The translations under genes were made by a program, and so were the position numbers. A stretch of 64,000 nt of DNA, from NCBI RefSeq assembly GCF_000327385.1, contig NW_008709716.1:1391297-1455296 (forward strand), written 5' to 3'. Origin of the DNA: Lottia gigantea. Lineage: Eukaryota > Mollusca > Gastropoda > Lottiidae. This document shows, piece by piece, positions 33,501 through 48,500 of the stretch (positions are counted from its first letter, which is position 1; each line of letters starts with the position of its first letter). Under the pieces are notes generated by a model. It did no database searches. It was not told where the DNA came from and was given only the letters and a program-made list of their open reading frames with translations.

Positions 33501-36500
33501 AGTTGAAGAGATAAAGTAGTGAAAGTGTATTGATTTATTTTGTGATCTGTCGAGAATTGTGCCTTATGTAGTGTTTACAAACTAAATTTGAATGTTTTTC
33601 AATTATTCTTATTTTCAATAGAGTTTATCATTGATTGAAAATTGACAATTTCATTGAGATCCATCCAAATCTATCAAGAATTATGCTTTCTAGATTGTGT
33701 GCAAGAAAACAAATTAAACAGGTTTCTATGAACAATGGCAAAATCTCGTGTGGAATGAGAATTTTGTTGCAATACTTTTTTGCATTTAGTGCAGAATATT
33801 GACTGCTAAGACTGGGCGAGCATATAAAAATCAAGCATTTTTTATAATAATTGATTTCTTTAAAATGAAATAGATACTAGAGCCACCTGGGCAGATTGGG
33901 ACTTTGCTAATGTGGCAAATGCTAGAAAAATCTGGAAAAAATCAACCTCCTAGGTTAATTAGGTCACGTGCCAGAACAGTTCAAAGTTACGACTTTTTCT
34001 GTCTTTTCTGGAAGTTGACGTCAGATAGCCAAAGTCAATGACCTTTGACCTTGTAAAGGAGAAGGTCAACATGGTTTAGGATTACAAGATACAACTCAAA
34101 ATGCATATGGCTACAAAACCAGAAGCTTGCGTCAGACATCAAATTAATATGAAAGTATGAAATGACCTTTGATCCTACATAAGTTAAGGTCAGCAATGGT
34201 CAATGTCAAAAATTGAAAATACTGAAAGTTGTTTCGATGTCAATATTGATTTCTTTGCAAAACGACAAAATGTATAATGTTGATTTGTGAAAGTACATTA
34301 GTAGAACTGTAATTTGACGGATAGCTTGCCAGGCAAGGTAATATACACCCACTGGCAGCTTTGATTTTGATTAAAAAAAAATATTTAGCAGTACAGTAAC
34401 AATCACCGGTATGAAATAGTCAACCTTCAGTCATACACTTCTTTTGAACTCTTTAGGGTCATACTGAATAATATTGAGTATGAGTTATTGCCCTTGTTCT
34501 TGAAAACGTGTTAAATTTTTAGCTCGTGAAAACTCTAGAAGGCAAATATTCAATCTTCAGCCCAGGACTGAATAATAAAACCAAGTTTTGTCAAAATCCA
34601 GCAAGAATCATGCCTTTTAGTTTTTAAGAGCTAAATTTGAAAGCGTTTTCAAGAACAAAGGCAATAACTCATACTAAATATTTTTCAATTCTTCTGATTT
34701 TCAATAGGGTTCATCCTTCGGTGATTATGAACATTAACACCAAGTTTCATCAAATCCGTCAAGAATTGTGCTTTCTAAAGTGATAACGAGTTAAAAATTG
34801 AACGCGTTTTCAAGAGCAAAAATACTAAATATTTTTCGATATTTCTGATTTTCGATAGGGTTTATCCTTGGGCGATAACGAACACTCATACCAAGTTTCG
34901 TCAAAATCTGTCATGAATTGCACCTTCTAGAGTGTTTACAAGCGTTACAAGAACAAGGGCAATAACTCATAGTAAATATTTTTTGATTCATCTGAATTTC
35001 AATAGGGTTCATCCTTGGATGATTACAAACAACCATACCAAGTTTCGTCGAAATCAGTCAGGAATTGTGCCTTGTAGACTGTTTACGAGCAATTGTGGAC
35101 GGACAGACGTATGGATCGACCGACGGAAAGAGGTGACGGCAATATAAACCCCCCATTTCATGTGGGTGTATAAAAAGGCCAATATTCAATCTTCAGCGCG
35201 GGACTGAATAATAAAACCAAGTTTTGTTAAAAAACAGCAAGAATCATGCCTTTTAGTGTTTAAGAGCTAAATTTGAAAGCGTTTTCAAGAACAAGGGCAG
35301 TAACTCATACTAAATACTTTTCAATTCTTATGATTTTCAATAGGGTTCATCCTTGGATGAACATTCACACCAAGTTTCATCAAAATCCGTCAAGAATTGT
35401 GGCTTCTAGAGTGTTTACGAGCTATAAATTAAACGCGTTTTGAAGAACAAGGGCAATAACTCATATTTAATATTTTTGGATTCTTCTGATTTTCAATAGG
35501 GTTCATCCTTGGGTGATTACGAACACTCATGCCAAGTTTCGTTAAAATCCTTCAAGAATTGTGCCTTTTACAGTGTTTACGAGCTAAAAATTGAAAGCGT
35601 TTTCAAGAACATGGGCAATAACTTATACTAAATATTTTTCGATTCTTCTGATTTTCAATAGGTTTCATCCTTTGATGATTACGAACACTCATACCAAGTT
35701 TTGTCAAAATCCGTCAAGAATTGTGTCTTGTAGATTGTTTACAAGCAATTGTGGATGGATCGACGGGCGTATAAAAATCACCAATGTACATTTGAACTTT
35801 TTCAACTTGACAAATGTTTTTTCTTTAAGTCACAATTCTACAAATGTACTTTCACAAATCAACATTATACATTTTGTCATTTTGCAAAGAAATCAATATT
35901 GACATCGAAACAACTCCATAAGTGACAACTTGGATTCAAGTGGATCCTTTCTATCATCTATTCATTGATCTGTCCAAAGTAAAATTTCTCAGGATCATAC
36001 ATTAAGAGAACATCTGGCATTTTGGCTAGTTGTTGTGGTGGCCTATATGGCCAAATGTCAACATCCAATTAACCTGTTTGACTGACAAACATGGGTGACA
36101 ACAATATACACTGTGTATAAAAATAAATTGTCCTATGACTTTGGCTTCTAAATAAGTTAGCTTACCAGGCATGATAAAATATGCCCACTGGCAGCTTTAT
36201 TTGAAAATGAACATTGAAGAACAATATTTTTTATTTTCAACAGGGTTCATCCTTGGTTGATAATACACAATTTCACAAAGTTTCATCACAATCCATCAAG
36301 AATTGTGCCCTGCAGAGTGTTTACGAGCTAAAAATTGAACGCATTTTGAAGAACAATGGCAATAACTCATATTAAATATTTTTCGATATTTTTTATTTTC
36401 AATTGGGTTCATCCTTGGGTGATAATAGACAACTTCACAAAGATTGGTCAAAATCCAGCAAGAAATGTGACATGTAGAGTGTTTACAAGCTAAAAATTGA

Positions 36501-39500
36501 ATGCGTTTTGAAGAACAAGGGCAATAACTCATATTAAATATTTTTTGATTTTCAATAGGGTTTATCCTTGGGTGATAATAAACAACTTCACAAAGTTTGG
36601 TCAAAATCCAGCAAGAATTGTGGCATGTAGGGTGTTTAGAAGATAAAAATTGATCACGTTTTGAAGATTAAGGGCAATAACTCATATTAAATATTTTTTG
36701 ATCTTTTTTTATTTTCAATAGGGTTTATCCTTGGGTGATAATACACAACTTCACCAAGTTTCTTCAAAATCTAGCGAGAATTGTGGCATGTAAAGTGTTT
36801 ACAAGCTAAAAATTTAACATGGTTTGAAGAACAAGGGCAATAACTCATATTAAATATTTTTTGATCTTTTTTTATTTTCAATAGGGTTTATCCTTGGGTG
36901 ATAATACACAACTTCACCAAGTTTCTTCAAAATCTAGCGAGAATTGTGGCATGTAAAGTGTTTACAAGCTAAAAATTTAACATGGTTTGAAGAACAAGGG
37001 CAATAACTCATATTAAATATTTTTCGATCTTTTTGATTTTCAATAGGGTTTATACTTGGGTGATAATAAACAACTTCACCAAGTTTCGTCAAAATCCAGC
37101 AAGAATTGTGGCATGTAGAGTGTTTACAAGCTAAAAATTGAACACGTTTTGAAGAACAAGGGCAATAACTCATATTAAATATTCTTCGATTTTTTTGATT
37201 TTCAATAGGGTTTATCCTTTGGTGATAATAAACAACTTCACAAAGTTTGGTCAAAATCCAGCAAGAATTGTGGCATGTAGAGTATTTACAAGCTAAAAAT
37301 TGAACGCGTTTTGAAGAACAAGGGCAATAACTTGTATTAAATATTTTCCAATTTATCTGATTTTCAATAGGGTTCATCCTTGGGTGATAATAAACAATTT
37401 CAGTGAGTTTCGTCAAAATCCGTCAAGAAGTGTTTACAAGCAAATTGTGGACGGACGTACGGACATGGGTGACGACAATATACGCTGCACATTTAATGTG
37501 GGCGTATAAAAATGTGAAGTAAAATGGTGAGGATAGCAGGTGATGAGGTGAATTAATACAAAACTATAATAACAGATTCATTTTTCATTTTGCTACACAG
37601 GTTTAGTAGGTCATTTCAAAGCATTAAACTCAAATGCAATCATCAAGGAATGAATCATGAAAATCTATTACTTTAATTATAGTACATTTGTGTTATTATC
37701 AATCAAATATATGATCTTACCAGGATTAGAATAGAAAGGCCATTTGACATTATTACCATTGTCCTCCTCCCTGTCATCTGTTATATACTGACTTTCAGTT
37801 GTAAGTGTAGTATCTTCACCTTCCCCGTATGGTAGTATTGGTATTTCTTGTGGAAACATCCTATAATCTGATCCATAAGGAGCTTGTATTGTATTAGAAT
37901 ACTGGGGCTGTATTGGTTTCAAAGAATGGTAAGGAGAAGATCTCTTTTCTAACAATGCTTTCACTTCTTCATTAGATGAATGCTTTTTTACTTTCTGTGG
38001 ACACTCATTATCTTTGTCATCGTCTCGATTTCTCTTTCGACATGATTCAACCTTCAGTAAGATAGAATTCTTGTTTGGTTTAGTCAATGTTATGTTCTTA
38101 TCTTCTTTAACACGTTTCAGGTACAGTTTTTTCTGTAATTTGGTGTGTTCCCGTAAAGCTGCCTGTGTTAAATTAACATGTTTGAATACTGGTTGTGGAT
38201 TAGGAGGTGGTATTAGATCATCTGATACTTGAGAATCTTCATTAGCACGAGGAGAACCAACTGCAACTTCTAAATCAGATGTATTAACCTAGAAAACATT
38301 GTTAAAATAACATGATATAAAGTTGGAAATGATTTTAGTATAAATTAATCCACCACAGATATCATGTCTGTCTTATAATTTGACCTCATCAGTAGAAAGT
38401 TGCACTGTTGTAATTTCAATAGTGGTCACAGAGAAAAACCTTGTGATATTCTCAAGACATAAAGACCTATCTATAAGAATAAATGTTTGAAAGTTTCATC
38501 ACTGGTCCAATATAATACCTTAACACTACTGCTATCACTATGTACAGGTTGAACTGAAGGAATGTTTATTAGAAATTCATCAACACCTAAAATATAAACA
38601 ATGCATTCATTTCTGTTCGAGATCAAAATCTTATCTTGCTGCTACAAACTCTATTTCAATAAATTCAATGGTGAAATCTTAACTATCCGGGTTTGGGATT
38701 ACATATTCAGTTTTAAAGTTTAATGTGTGTTAATAAGGAGTATTTATTTCAGTCAAAGACAGCATTTTATAAATTTTAGAATCTGATTTTAAATATATAT
38801 GTAACTCTTATCATTTACAGCTGAAAAAAGGTAATTAAAGTTAATTCTCAACACAACTTGCAGTTATAATTAAACCATAAGTCCTAAAATACTTGAACAT
38901 AGTCTATAACCTAAATGCTACCCTATTTATACCTTTTCCATCATGATCTTTTTCTGATAGTTCAGCATCTTCACATTGTTTAGATGATAAAGTTAATGGA
39001 CAACTCTGAAAAAACCTGCAAAAAAAAACAATACATTACAGAAAGGTAAATCTTGAATGAGTAGTTATGCAACTCACTGAGTTAAAATATTACAGAGGCT
39101 GGTCCAATGAAAAGCCTTATAAAGCTATCTGTCTCAGATGTCTTTATATGATTTTTCATCATCTGTAAATTCTTATGGGCCTTATCATCTAAGATCTTCT
39201 TTTTGGAGAGATATCACACCACATGTCATGTCTTTATATGAGAGATATCACATTGACTGAGAGATACCACATCAACTGTTATGACTTTATGAGAGATACC
39301 ACATCAACTGTTATGACTTTATGAGAGATATCACATCAACTGTTACGACATTATGAGAGATACCACATCAACTGTTATGACTTTATGAGAGATATCACAT
39401 CAACTGTTATGACTTTGAGAGATACCACATCAACTGTTATAACTTTATGAGAGATACCACATCAACTGTTATGACTTTATGAGAGATACCACATCAACTG

Positions 39501-42500
39501 TTGTGACTTTATGAGAGATATCACATCAACTGTTATGACTTTATGAGAGATACCACATCAACTGTTATGACTTTATGAGAGATACCACATCAACTGTTAT
39601 GACTTTATGAGAGATATCACATCAACTGTTATGACTTTATGAGAGATATCACATCAATTGCTGTCTTAATATTTGATATCACATCAACTGTCATGTCTTT
39701 ATATTTGATATCACATCAACTGTCATGTCTTAATATTCGATCTCACATCAACTGTCATGTCTTTATATTTGATCTCACATCAACTGTCTTGTTTTTATAT
39801 GAGATATAATCAGTGATATCTCCTATCTTACCATCCTTGACACCTTGAAAGGAGGTATATTACCATCAATGACATAATATATGAGGAAAATCTCATCAAC
39901 TGTATCCAAATAGTTAGTGACCAGTGAAATAATGATGGCAAAAGAATGATGACAAAGAAAGATAAAAGAATAATATCATACCTTTGGATATTATAAGTAT
40001 AATTAATATGGCCATAAGACACATAATTATCACTACTATCTGTTGGTATACTTTCAGTTTGTTCTTCAGTACTAGACTCAATCTTCAAACAGAATGTATT
40101 TAGTTTATACAAAGCAAACGAAAGGAGAAAAGAAAGGTTTATATTTTAGGATAACATTTAAACTTAGTATGTCTTAGTTTTGTCTCTTATGTAGCCTTAT
40201 ACAAACCTCAAGAGAATAGCCATATATCTACTGGAATACATAGAAAAAATTACTTATTCAACCTTCATAAGAAGAATCCATGATGAGCACAATTTGTTCT
40301 ATAGAATTATGCAAAAAAAATTCATGAATGAATTAAAGCTTTTTAAGCATCTTAAATGAATTTGCAAAAGCTTCTCTTAATTTGTGTATCCCATGTAAAA
40401 TCCATCTGCTGTAAAAGAAAAGAAATTCTAGTTTAACTTAACCTTACAATAAATAAATAGTTACCTTTTTGGATCCTGATGCACCTCCTTGTTCAGTAGA
40501 TGAAGTACCAATATCTAAACAGTGAAAGTCTTCAGATGCTGCAAATAAAGATAATGATCCATAATTCAAAATACTTAAAATATTTCTCTTTATTTCCAAT
40601 AACATCACATAATATACATCTAAAATTGTCACCAATATTTTAAAACCTCTAAACTGATACCATGTCAAAAGATACATATAATTTTACTTTCAATGCAACT
40701 TTTTGTGTTAAAATTTTTTTTGTACCATAACTAGAGGAATAAAACAATAACTGAGTTTTAATTTCAAAAGAAATACCACAATTAGGAATTATTCCTCAAA
40801 TGTATATACAGTGGTGTAACCTATTTAAGTGACTTCATTTGTTGGACTACATTCTAGCAGACGAAACTTGGAATTCCGATTACAGCTGGGGATTATAAGG
40901 AAATTCGGCTGATATAAATGGTGATGTTTGGTTATACCTGAAATCCGACATTTTGTCAAAGGAAACATCAATACATTTTACCTTGCTTGAAACTACTGGA
41001 TTCATTCTACTACTGATATTGTACAGATAATCTATGATTATCAAAACATGTAAATTATTAATCATTTCCGGAGATGCACAAAAAATAGGTTAGCACAAAA
41101 TTAGGTCACTCGACTGTATACATTTAGTGAATATGCAAAATCTTAAAATTGTCCTCCATTGGCATTACAATATGTGTTTGATAAGCTAAGTACATACAAT
41201 GGTGTAACATATATTCGTGCATATTTTTTTGTTGGGGTTTCGATCCTAGATGGATTTGGATTCTTCTTATAAACAAACTAGGAATCTAAGTTTCAGCCAT
41301 TTAGGTGAACAGAATAAAAAGTACTGCTCCAACCCTTATACAATATCATGAATGCTATAAGTATAACATGATCCCTATATCAAATACAATATAATGAACA
41401 TAACAAAATAATGTTTTAACAATACTACAAGAGTTAAATTTAAGGAATATGATATGCAAATTACTAGGTTTACCATCACAACAATTACCAATTAGGCTAA
41501 ATTTTTAACTATCCATTAGGAATTCATCCAGAAACTCTACAATATTTCTTAATACTACCCGTTACTTGTAACTTATTATTGGATAGCAAATCTGGAACTA
41601 CATTACATAAATGAACAACATTCTCAACATTAATCCATGTAGAATTAGAACCCTTTTGGTTACAAACTTGTGTATTCTGTATCAGAATAACAATTCACGA
41701 TTGCACTTGCTTCTAAAGATTTTCCCAAACTGGCTCTTAAAGCATCAAGATGACTAATCCCTTTATTAGACTCACCTGACCTTAAAAAACAGGGTCTTAG
41801 ACGATTTATTGAAAATATCTCAGTAAAAACTTCACCATCGAGAGTGGACAAAATATAATGAGTGCGATCTAATATTTGATGAACGAATAATGGTGCACAC
41901 CAATCAGCTTTGATCTTCTTTGAATTAGCTGTAAGCACTGATGACGATGGTTTAAATACAAATACTAGTTGAGCTAATGAATATATAGGATTTTATTTAA
42001 GCTATGAGATATACTTGAATTCTGACAAGTTTGTTACCTTTTCTGTAATGCTAATACAGAAAGCTAAGAAATAGCTTCAAATGTCTTCTTGCTTTAAATG
42101 AATCATATAGTCTTCATATGAGAGGCTACCTTAAGTTTTTAGGCTCTTACCAACTCATAAGGACTAAAATTACCAAGTTTAGGTGAAACAAATGAATTAT
42201 AGGCATAACAACAAGTAGATATATATCTGACCCAATCAGTACCATACTGAATTAAATTGAATTTAAGAAGATTGGTTATTGATTTTATATAGCGTTTGAC
42301 TAATAATCTACCATGATTAGCTACTGAAATTAATTAATGATCAATACCCAGAGTTTTACATAAAGTACTCACTAATGTACCAGTAAGTGATGAAGCTTGA
42401 TCTGTTATAAGAACAGAAGGTGGTCTAAAAATACAAATTATTTTCTGAATGAGAGCTTCACATATGAATGCAGCGTCTAGTGTCTTTAAAGAAGCAAAGA

Positions 42501-45500
42501 TAATAAATCTGGCAATTTCATCACATACAACCATTATATGTTTAAAACCAGACAACTGAACTTGGTATAGATTTGAAAACTAAACTTAATCTGTCGAATG
42601 TACGATATTCAGTTGGTATGCGTGGATGATATATTCTAGTTTTATCTGTTTTACTCTTGAATTGTTGACATTTGAAACAAGAAGTTATATAAGATGAAAT
42701 AGTTTCGAACATGTTAGGAAAATAAAAGAGCTGTCTCAAAGTGAGATTAGTGCGAACAATGCCCTGATGAAGGCAAAGCTGACTATCAAGATATACATTA
42801 ATTAAACTATTAGAGATAGTAAAGAGATTCTGGTATAGCCAACTGCAGAATAAACTGGTCATTCATGTGAATAATGAGGCAAAATAAGATAGAATCATAT
42901 TCTTCTGACTTATTTTTGACAGATTTTGCAGATCTTCTATTAGAAAGCAGAATATCATGTTTCAGAAAGTTGTATATCGATTTAAAATATGGAGAAGGTT
43001 CTTGTTCTAAGAGTAATTTATTGGCATCTATTGATAAGTTGTAATCCCTGATAATCTTACGTTTAATAACTTCCATAGGTTTATCGAAGTCTTGTTGTTT
43101 TGGGAAATTTTTCGGTACAATATTCTCACAATTATGAATGACAGGCTTTAGTGTAATACAAAGCTCAATAGGGATTTCTATGTCCTCAGTATGATCAGTA
43201 GTTTTATCAACTAATCTAGGTTCGTTTGTAACTTTCTTGGTTGGTTGAAATTTATCTACTGAAGAATTTCTTTTTGGTTTTGATGGTTTATTAGGAACTT
43301 TAATTGTGTGTGAATCTTTAACTGGTTTAGGAACTGGATCGTTATTAGCAGAATGAACTTTAGAGGGACTGAAATCGTTTGGCATAATTCCTTGTTACTG
43401 GACGATTTGTCAAAGCAAATGCAGTAGGAACAACAGCATCAATCTCTGAATCATCCTCTAAATCTAAAGGACTTCTTGAAAGAAAGTCGGCTAAAACTAA
43501 CAGTTGAACAATGGCTGAATGGTCAACAAATGCATCAAACTCAACACCCTTTAAAAGATACTGGAAATTTGTGACATTAATTAATAATCCAAACAATTTT
43601 AACTCTGTGACACTATTACGTTCACAAGCTTTAGGTAAACTTTTCGAGTAATAACCTAACAATCTCTCTGTACCATCAATAATCTGAGTAAGATAAGATC
43701 CTGTGGCTGTTCTAGACGTTGCTGATTCTTGAGCATCAGTCCATTCAAATTTAGCTTTCTTATTAGATATTTTATGTAGAGGTTGAAGTACCAATTGAAG
43801 TTATGGCAGGAAATTTGAAATATAATTAACAGAACCTATGAATCTACAAACTTCTCTTTTAGACTTTGGCCGAACTAAGTTATGAATTGATCGACAATAG
43901 TGACTAAACCATCTTTGTTAACCTCAAGTTAATGACCCATATAAACTACATTATCCTTTAAACCATTACTGATAAGAGTTTGAAATATCAAACTTAAATG
44001 TTGTGTATGTGACTGACTATCTTTACTGTACACAATAATATCCTTGTGATGTGAGATACTGAATTAATAACTGTCAGGAATTTCAGACAGAACCGTGTCA
44101 ATCTTAGTTTGAAAGACAGCTGGCGAAACAGATAATCCTTGAGTTAGTCCTTAAAGTAATAATGCTTTCCACCATAGTAAGAACTGATTCCTGTGTATTT
44201 CTGAGACTTTTCTGACAGTGGAATTGTGAAAAATGCAGATTTCAAATCAAGACAACTCATAACCCTAGGTTTACTATTAAGACTATCAGAAAGCAATGGA
44301 AAAGGATGATTGAAACGTTGAATTCTGGAATTTAGATGATGAAAATCCACAACTACTCTTTTCTCATTTGTACCTTTCTTAGGAATATTAAGAATTGGAG
44401 AAGTATAGGGTTGATGACCTTCAGATAAAATACATAATTCAACTAATTTGTTTAATTCTTCATTGATTATTTTCTTCTCTGATTCAGTAGTGGGATAGGG
44501 TCTGATATAAAATGGATCTTTATTAGTAACTTCTATGTCTACTTCAATATTAGGACATTGACCTATTTCACCGGTTAAACTAAAAGCTTCCTGTAAAATT
44601 CCTCTTTTGCAGAATAATCTATAAAACTTGATGACAAATCTATATTGTTGTCAATAATTTCTCGTGATTGCTTTTGACTGGATATAGAAATATTATTTGA
44701 ATTTGACACTTGCAAATTTTCACAAAAGAACACATTCTGAAGTGACATAAATGAAACAGGAGTAGAACGTTTAATATGCATAACATGATCAGTCTTATTA
44801 ACCATTGGAATTACTGTGTGATTTCTCTTTAATTTGACAAGGACTGACTTAGGACATGCTTCAGATAAGCGATTACTTGATACCATATGAACATCTCGAT
44901 TCTTAACAATACCTGGAACATTACCATATATATTAACATACTTACTTTGATTGGGCCTCAAGTGTAAATCAGAAGTCATATAGAATGGAATAGTTTTACA
45001 ACGAAATATATTATCACGAAAACTTAGATTACCATTAAATTGAGCTAAAGTGTCCTGTCCCATGACCAAATCAATTCCAATCATATTGTTTGTAATATAT
45101 GCATAGAGTCCAAATGTAAACCCTTGAATATGAACCTCTAAATGAAGATAATAATCACTTTCTAAACACATACCATTACCCTTTTGAAATTTTAATGGTT
45201 CCTTCAATTTATAAACTGGCAATTTCCTTCAATAAGAAGATGAAGGATTTAGAAATAAATGACCTTGATGCACCACTATCAATAAGAACTAGTGTAGATT
45301 TTCCATCCTGTAACAACCTTTACAAAAATTTCTAATGTCAATTTAAATCTGTACTTCATCATCTGGTTTGGTCTTGTCTAGTTTAGGGAGTTCATGAGGA
45401 GCAGATTCACAAACCACCTTTTTTAAAATTTGGATTTGATGCAGAAGAATTGGCATGTCTTTGTAACTCTCTATCTGGAGCAAAGCAGTTTTTCCAAATA

Positions 45501-48500
45501 TGTCCTGGTCTTAGACAATATTCACAAAAAATTCTTGAACGATAACTGCTCTTATAGTAACTGTCTCTATGATGAGAATTCTCACTGTCATTGAGATGGC
45601 GATAAGAATATTTTGAATGATGATTCCGAAAAGGAGAACGATATTAAGAAGATCTATCAGTTTTGACCTGCCTTTCTCTATTTCGACTTGGTCTCAATGC
45701 AGAAATATGTAATGAGTCCATCTCCTCTGTAACAAGGATAACTTCCTTAGAGACAGAAGAAATCTTATCCATCGACTTTTTCATATCAAAATATCTCTGA
45801 ATTTTACCTACCAGATCATCAGCTGTAGAATTATTATCTGTTGTCATGACAACAGACTGTTGACATTCACTGGGCAAGATATCTATCAATTTATGCTTAA
45901 TCTGGTTCTCACCATAATTTAACCTCTTACAAATTCTCTCAACATTTCATAATTCTCTGAACGTTACCGAACGCCCTGTTTTGTTTTCGTTAATCGAAAG
46001 ACAGAGCTCACAGACGAAACTGTACATGGTATGGATATTTTTTAACTATGTCGTACCTATACTCCGCGGTCATTAGATTTTAAATGTAAAATGGCACAAC
46101 TTTGAAAAACCGGACATGCTTAGAGGTTGGCCACCATGACTAACTACGGAAAGCACTGGTATGCTTATTTACGGCTCAATTTTCATAGGATTTTCTGCAT
46201 TGTATTGCATAAACGTAACGTCATACTATGACAACAATTCCTTGTGAGTCGAATTTTGAATTTTGATTTTGCTTTCTTTTCATTCTTTAATGAAAATTTT
46301 TAGATTTGTTCAATATTTGAAGCTTTTTATCTCGTGACCTTGAAGTCTTATGACCTTGAGTTTCATATGGGTTAATGTCCTCGACAATACCTATCCGATG
46401 GTATTTTCATTTTTTGTTTCCAACTATAAAGAGCTCTAGCAACCATTCTATTAATGTTATAACCAAAATTTTTACAGAAACGTAATCTACGCATCGAGAG
46501 CTTTCCAGTGATATATAACATGTATACCTTACATGCAAATTCAAAACCCCATTCACTTAACATGGGGCTATTATTGTACAAGCCTTGTAAACAACCTGTC
46601 GACACTTGTTAGAACTAATAAAAATCAAAAAATCCATGTTCATTTTACAGAAACCTTCCCTTATATATTTGTTTAATATGTATTATGTCCAGTTATGGTA
46701 TATAAATAATTTTATGTTATTTTAAAATGTATTTGTTATTGGATTGACTACAGTTTGACAAGGTGATGATCAATTACAATAACACTGAAATGGCTCTTCG
46801 CTTGGCTACAGCAGCTACATCCTCATCTCGATCAACTTCCATTCCCTTAAAAAGAGTTTCCTCAATCCCTCCATCAACAAGGTATTCGTCAACAGCATCA
46901 GAGTTCAATAAACAAATATTGTGCATCACGAAACAGCTTGTTATAAAGTCAACAAGTCTTTCAGGGTTGTGCATGTCAATGTACTTAAGATGACGGAAAC
47001 AGCCTTTCAGAGAGTCAATAGCGTTTTCAATTTTCATCCGTGTCGAACTGTGATAAAAATTATAATCCTTATCAAGCTGAGTTAATGCACCATTATCTTT
47101 AAATGCAGTCATAAGAAATTAATTTCACCCGTAGGCAGAATCACAGAAAATATGACATTTATCAGGAAATAAAGCATTTCGTTTATCCAAATTTTCACAG
47201 GCGATCCCTAGTATTGAGTTTTTTAATACCCTAGAGTCATGAGTTAACCCAGGCCAGCCAATACACACAAAAGTAAACCTCATTTGATGATCGCACATTG
47301 CAGCAACATTGATTGAATGGAATTTCTTTCGGTTAATATAAACTTCTCCATCTTTTTTTGATGTTTTGATAAGGATATGAGTTCCGTCCACCGCTCTTAT
47401 TACTATTGGGAAATGTCGCGTTTTTTCAAACCCTTGGAAGACATCAATTACTTTGTTACCAGATGGCCATTTTAAGAACTTTTTGAGCAGGTACCTCTTG
47501 ATAAGTTGACTTAGTTTAGCAGAAATGCTTAGTTTAGCAGTTGTTATTTCTCACAAATACTAATTAATAAATATCTTCTTCATGTAAATGCAAACTTTCT
47601 AACAAGAATTAAATATTGACAGACACGCATGATTATTCTGGCTTATATCTGTGTACACGAACCTATTACACCTCTCCCTTGTTCAACCTATTTCAAATCA
47701 GTTTATACTGTGCTCAAATTTGTCATTTAAATACATGGACCAGATATATATTGTGTCAATTTTTCCTAGATTAAAAAAGTTTTTTCCAATCATATTGTCT
47801 CATCTACCGATTAATAGTATGTATAAATCAGTAAAGTAAAAAATAAAGAAGACCGGTTCTGCTTACCAATTATATCAAACACAGATGTTTCACATATACC
47901 AAATAGGTCTGCAATTCGAATCAGTGGATCTTGGGTGCCACAGTAGAATATGAAAATCAATATTTATTTTCGATAAGAAATTCAAGAATTTCTTGTCCGA
48001 GCAGCAGCAAGAATAGGGGTGATGTAGTTTTTGAGAACAATAAACGAATCTTTGCTTATCCTGAAATTTGATTTGAAGTTATCATGCGAGTATCCGCTTA
48101 TCAACGAAATATAATTTTGTATTCTAGATTTACGATCATCTTTTAAATACTTGAATTCCTCGCTAAACCTGAAGTCATCTATAATGTCTGAGTTGAACTG
48201 TCCTAATTTTCTTTTCATAACAGAATTAGGCCTAACTGGATTACTAAAACACTCTTTTATGGCAGAAAAAACAATAATTACATTCTTTTTGCTGGCATCC
48301 AAGTCAGCTTGAACGGCCATTGCTACACCAAAGCTAGCATTTATTTACGGAGAGTTGATTTGTACCAAGTGATGAAACTTGGCTGCCCAAAGCGAGTTGA
48401 TACGATTTGCTTGAATAAAAAGGTCTCATGCCTTCAACTCACAAAAGTACATGTCCTGTCACATGACAAACAATCTACCTTCAGAGCGGACAACTCTGTT

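Noticed and set aside
36296-37416. Long minus-strand ORFs of repeated [15 protein letters not shown] units
   Set aside because: They are translations of the 163-170 bp satellite; unit length allows an open frame by chance. No independent sign of a protein.
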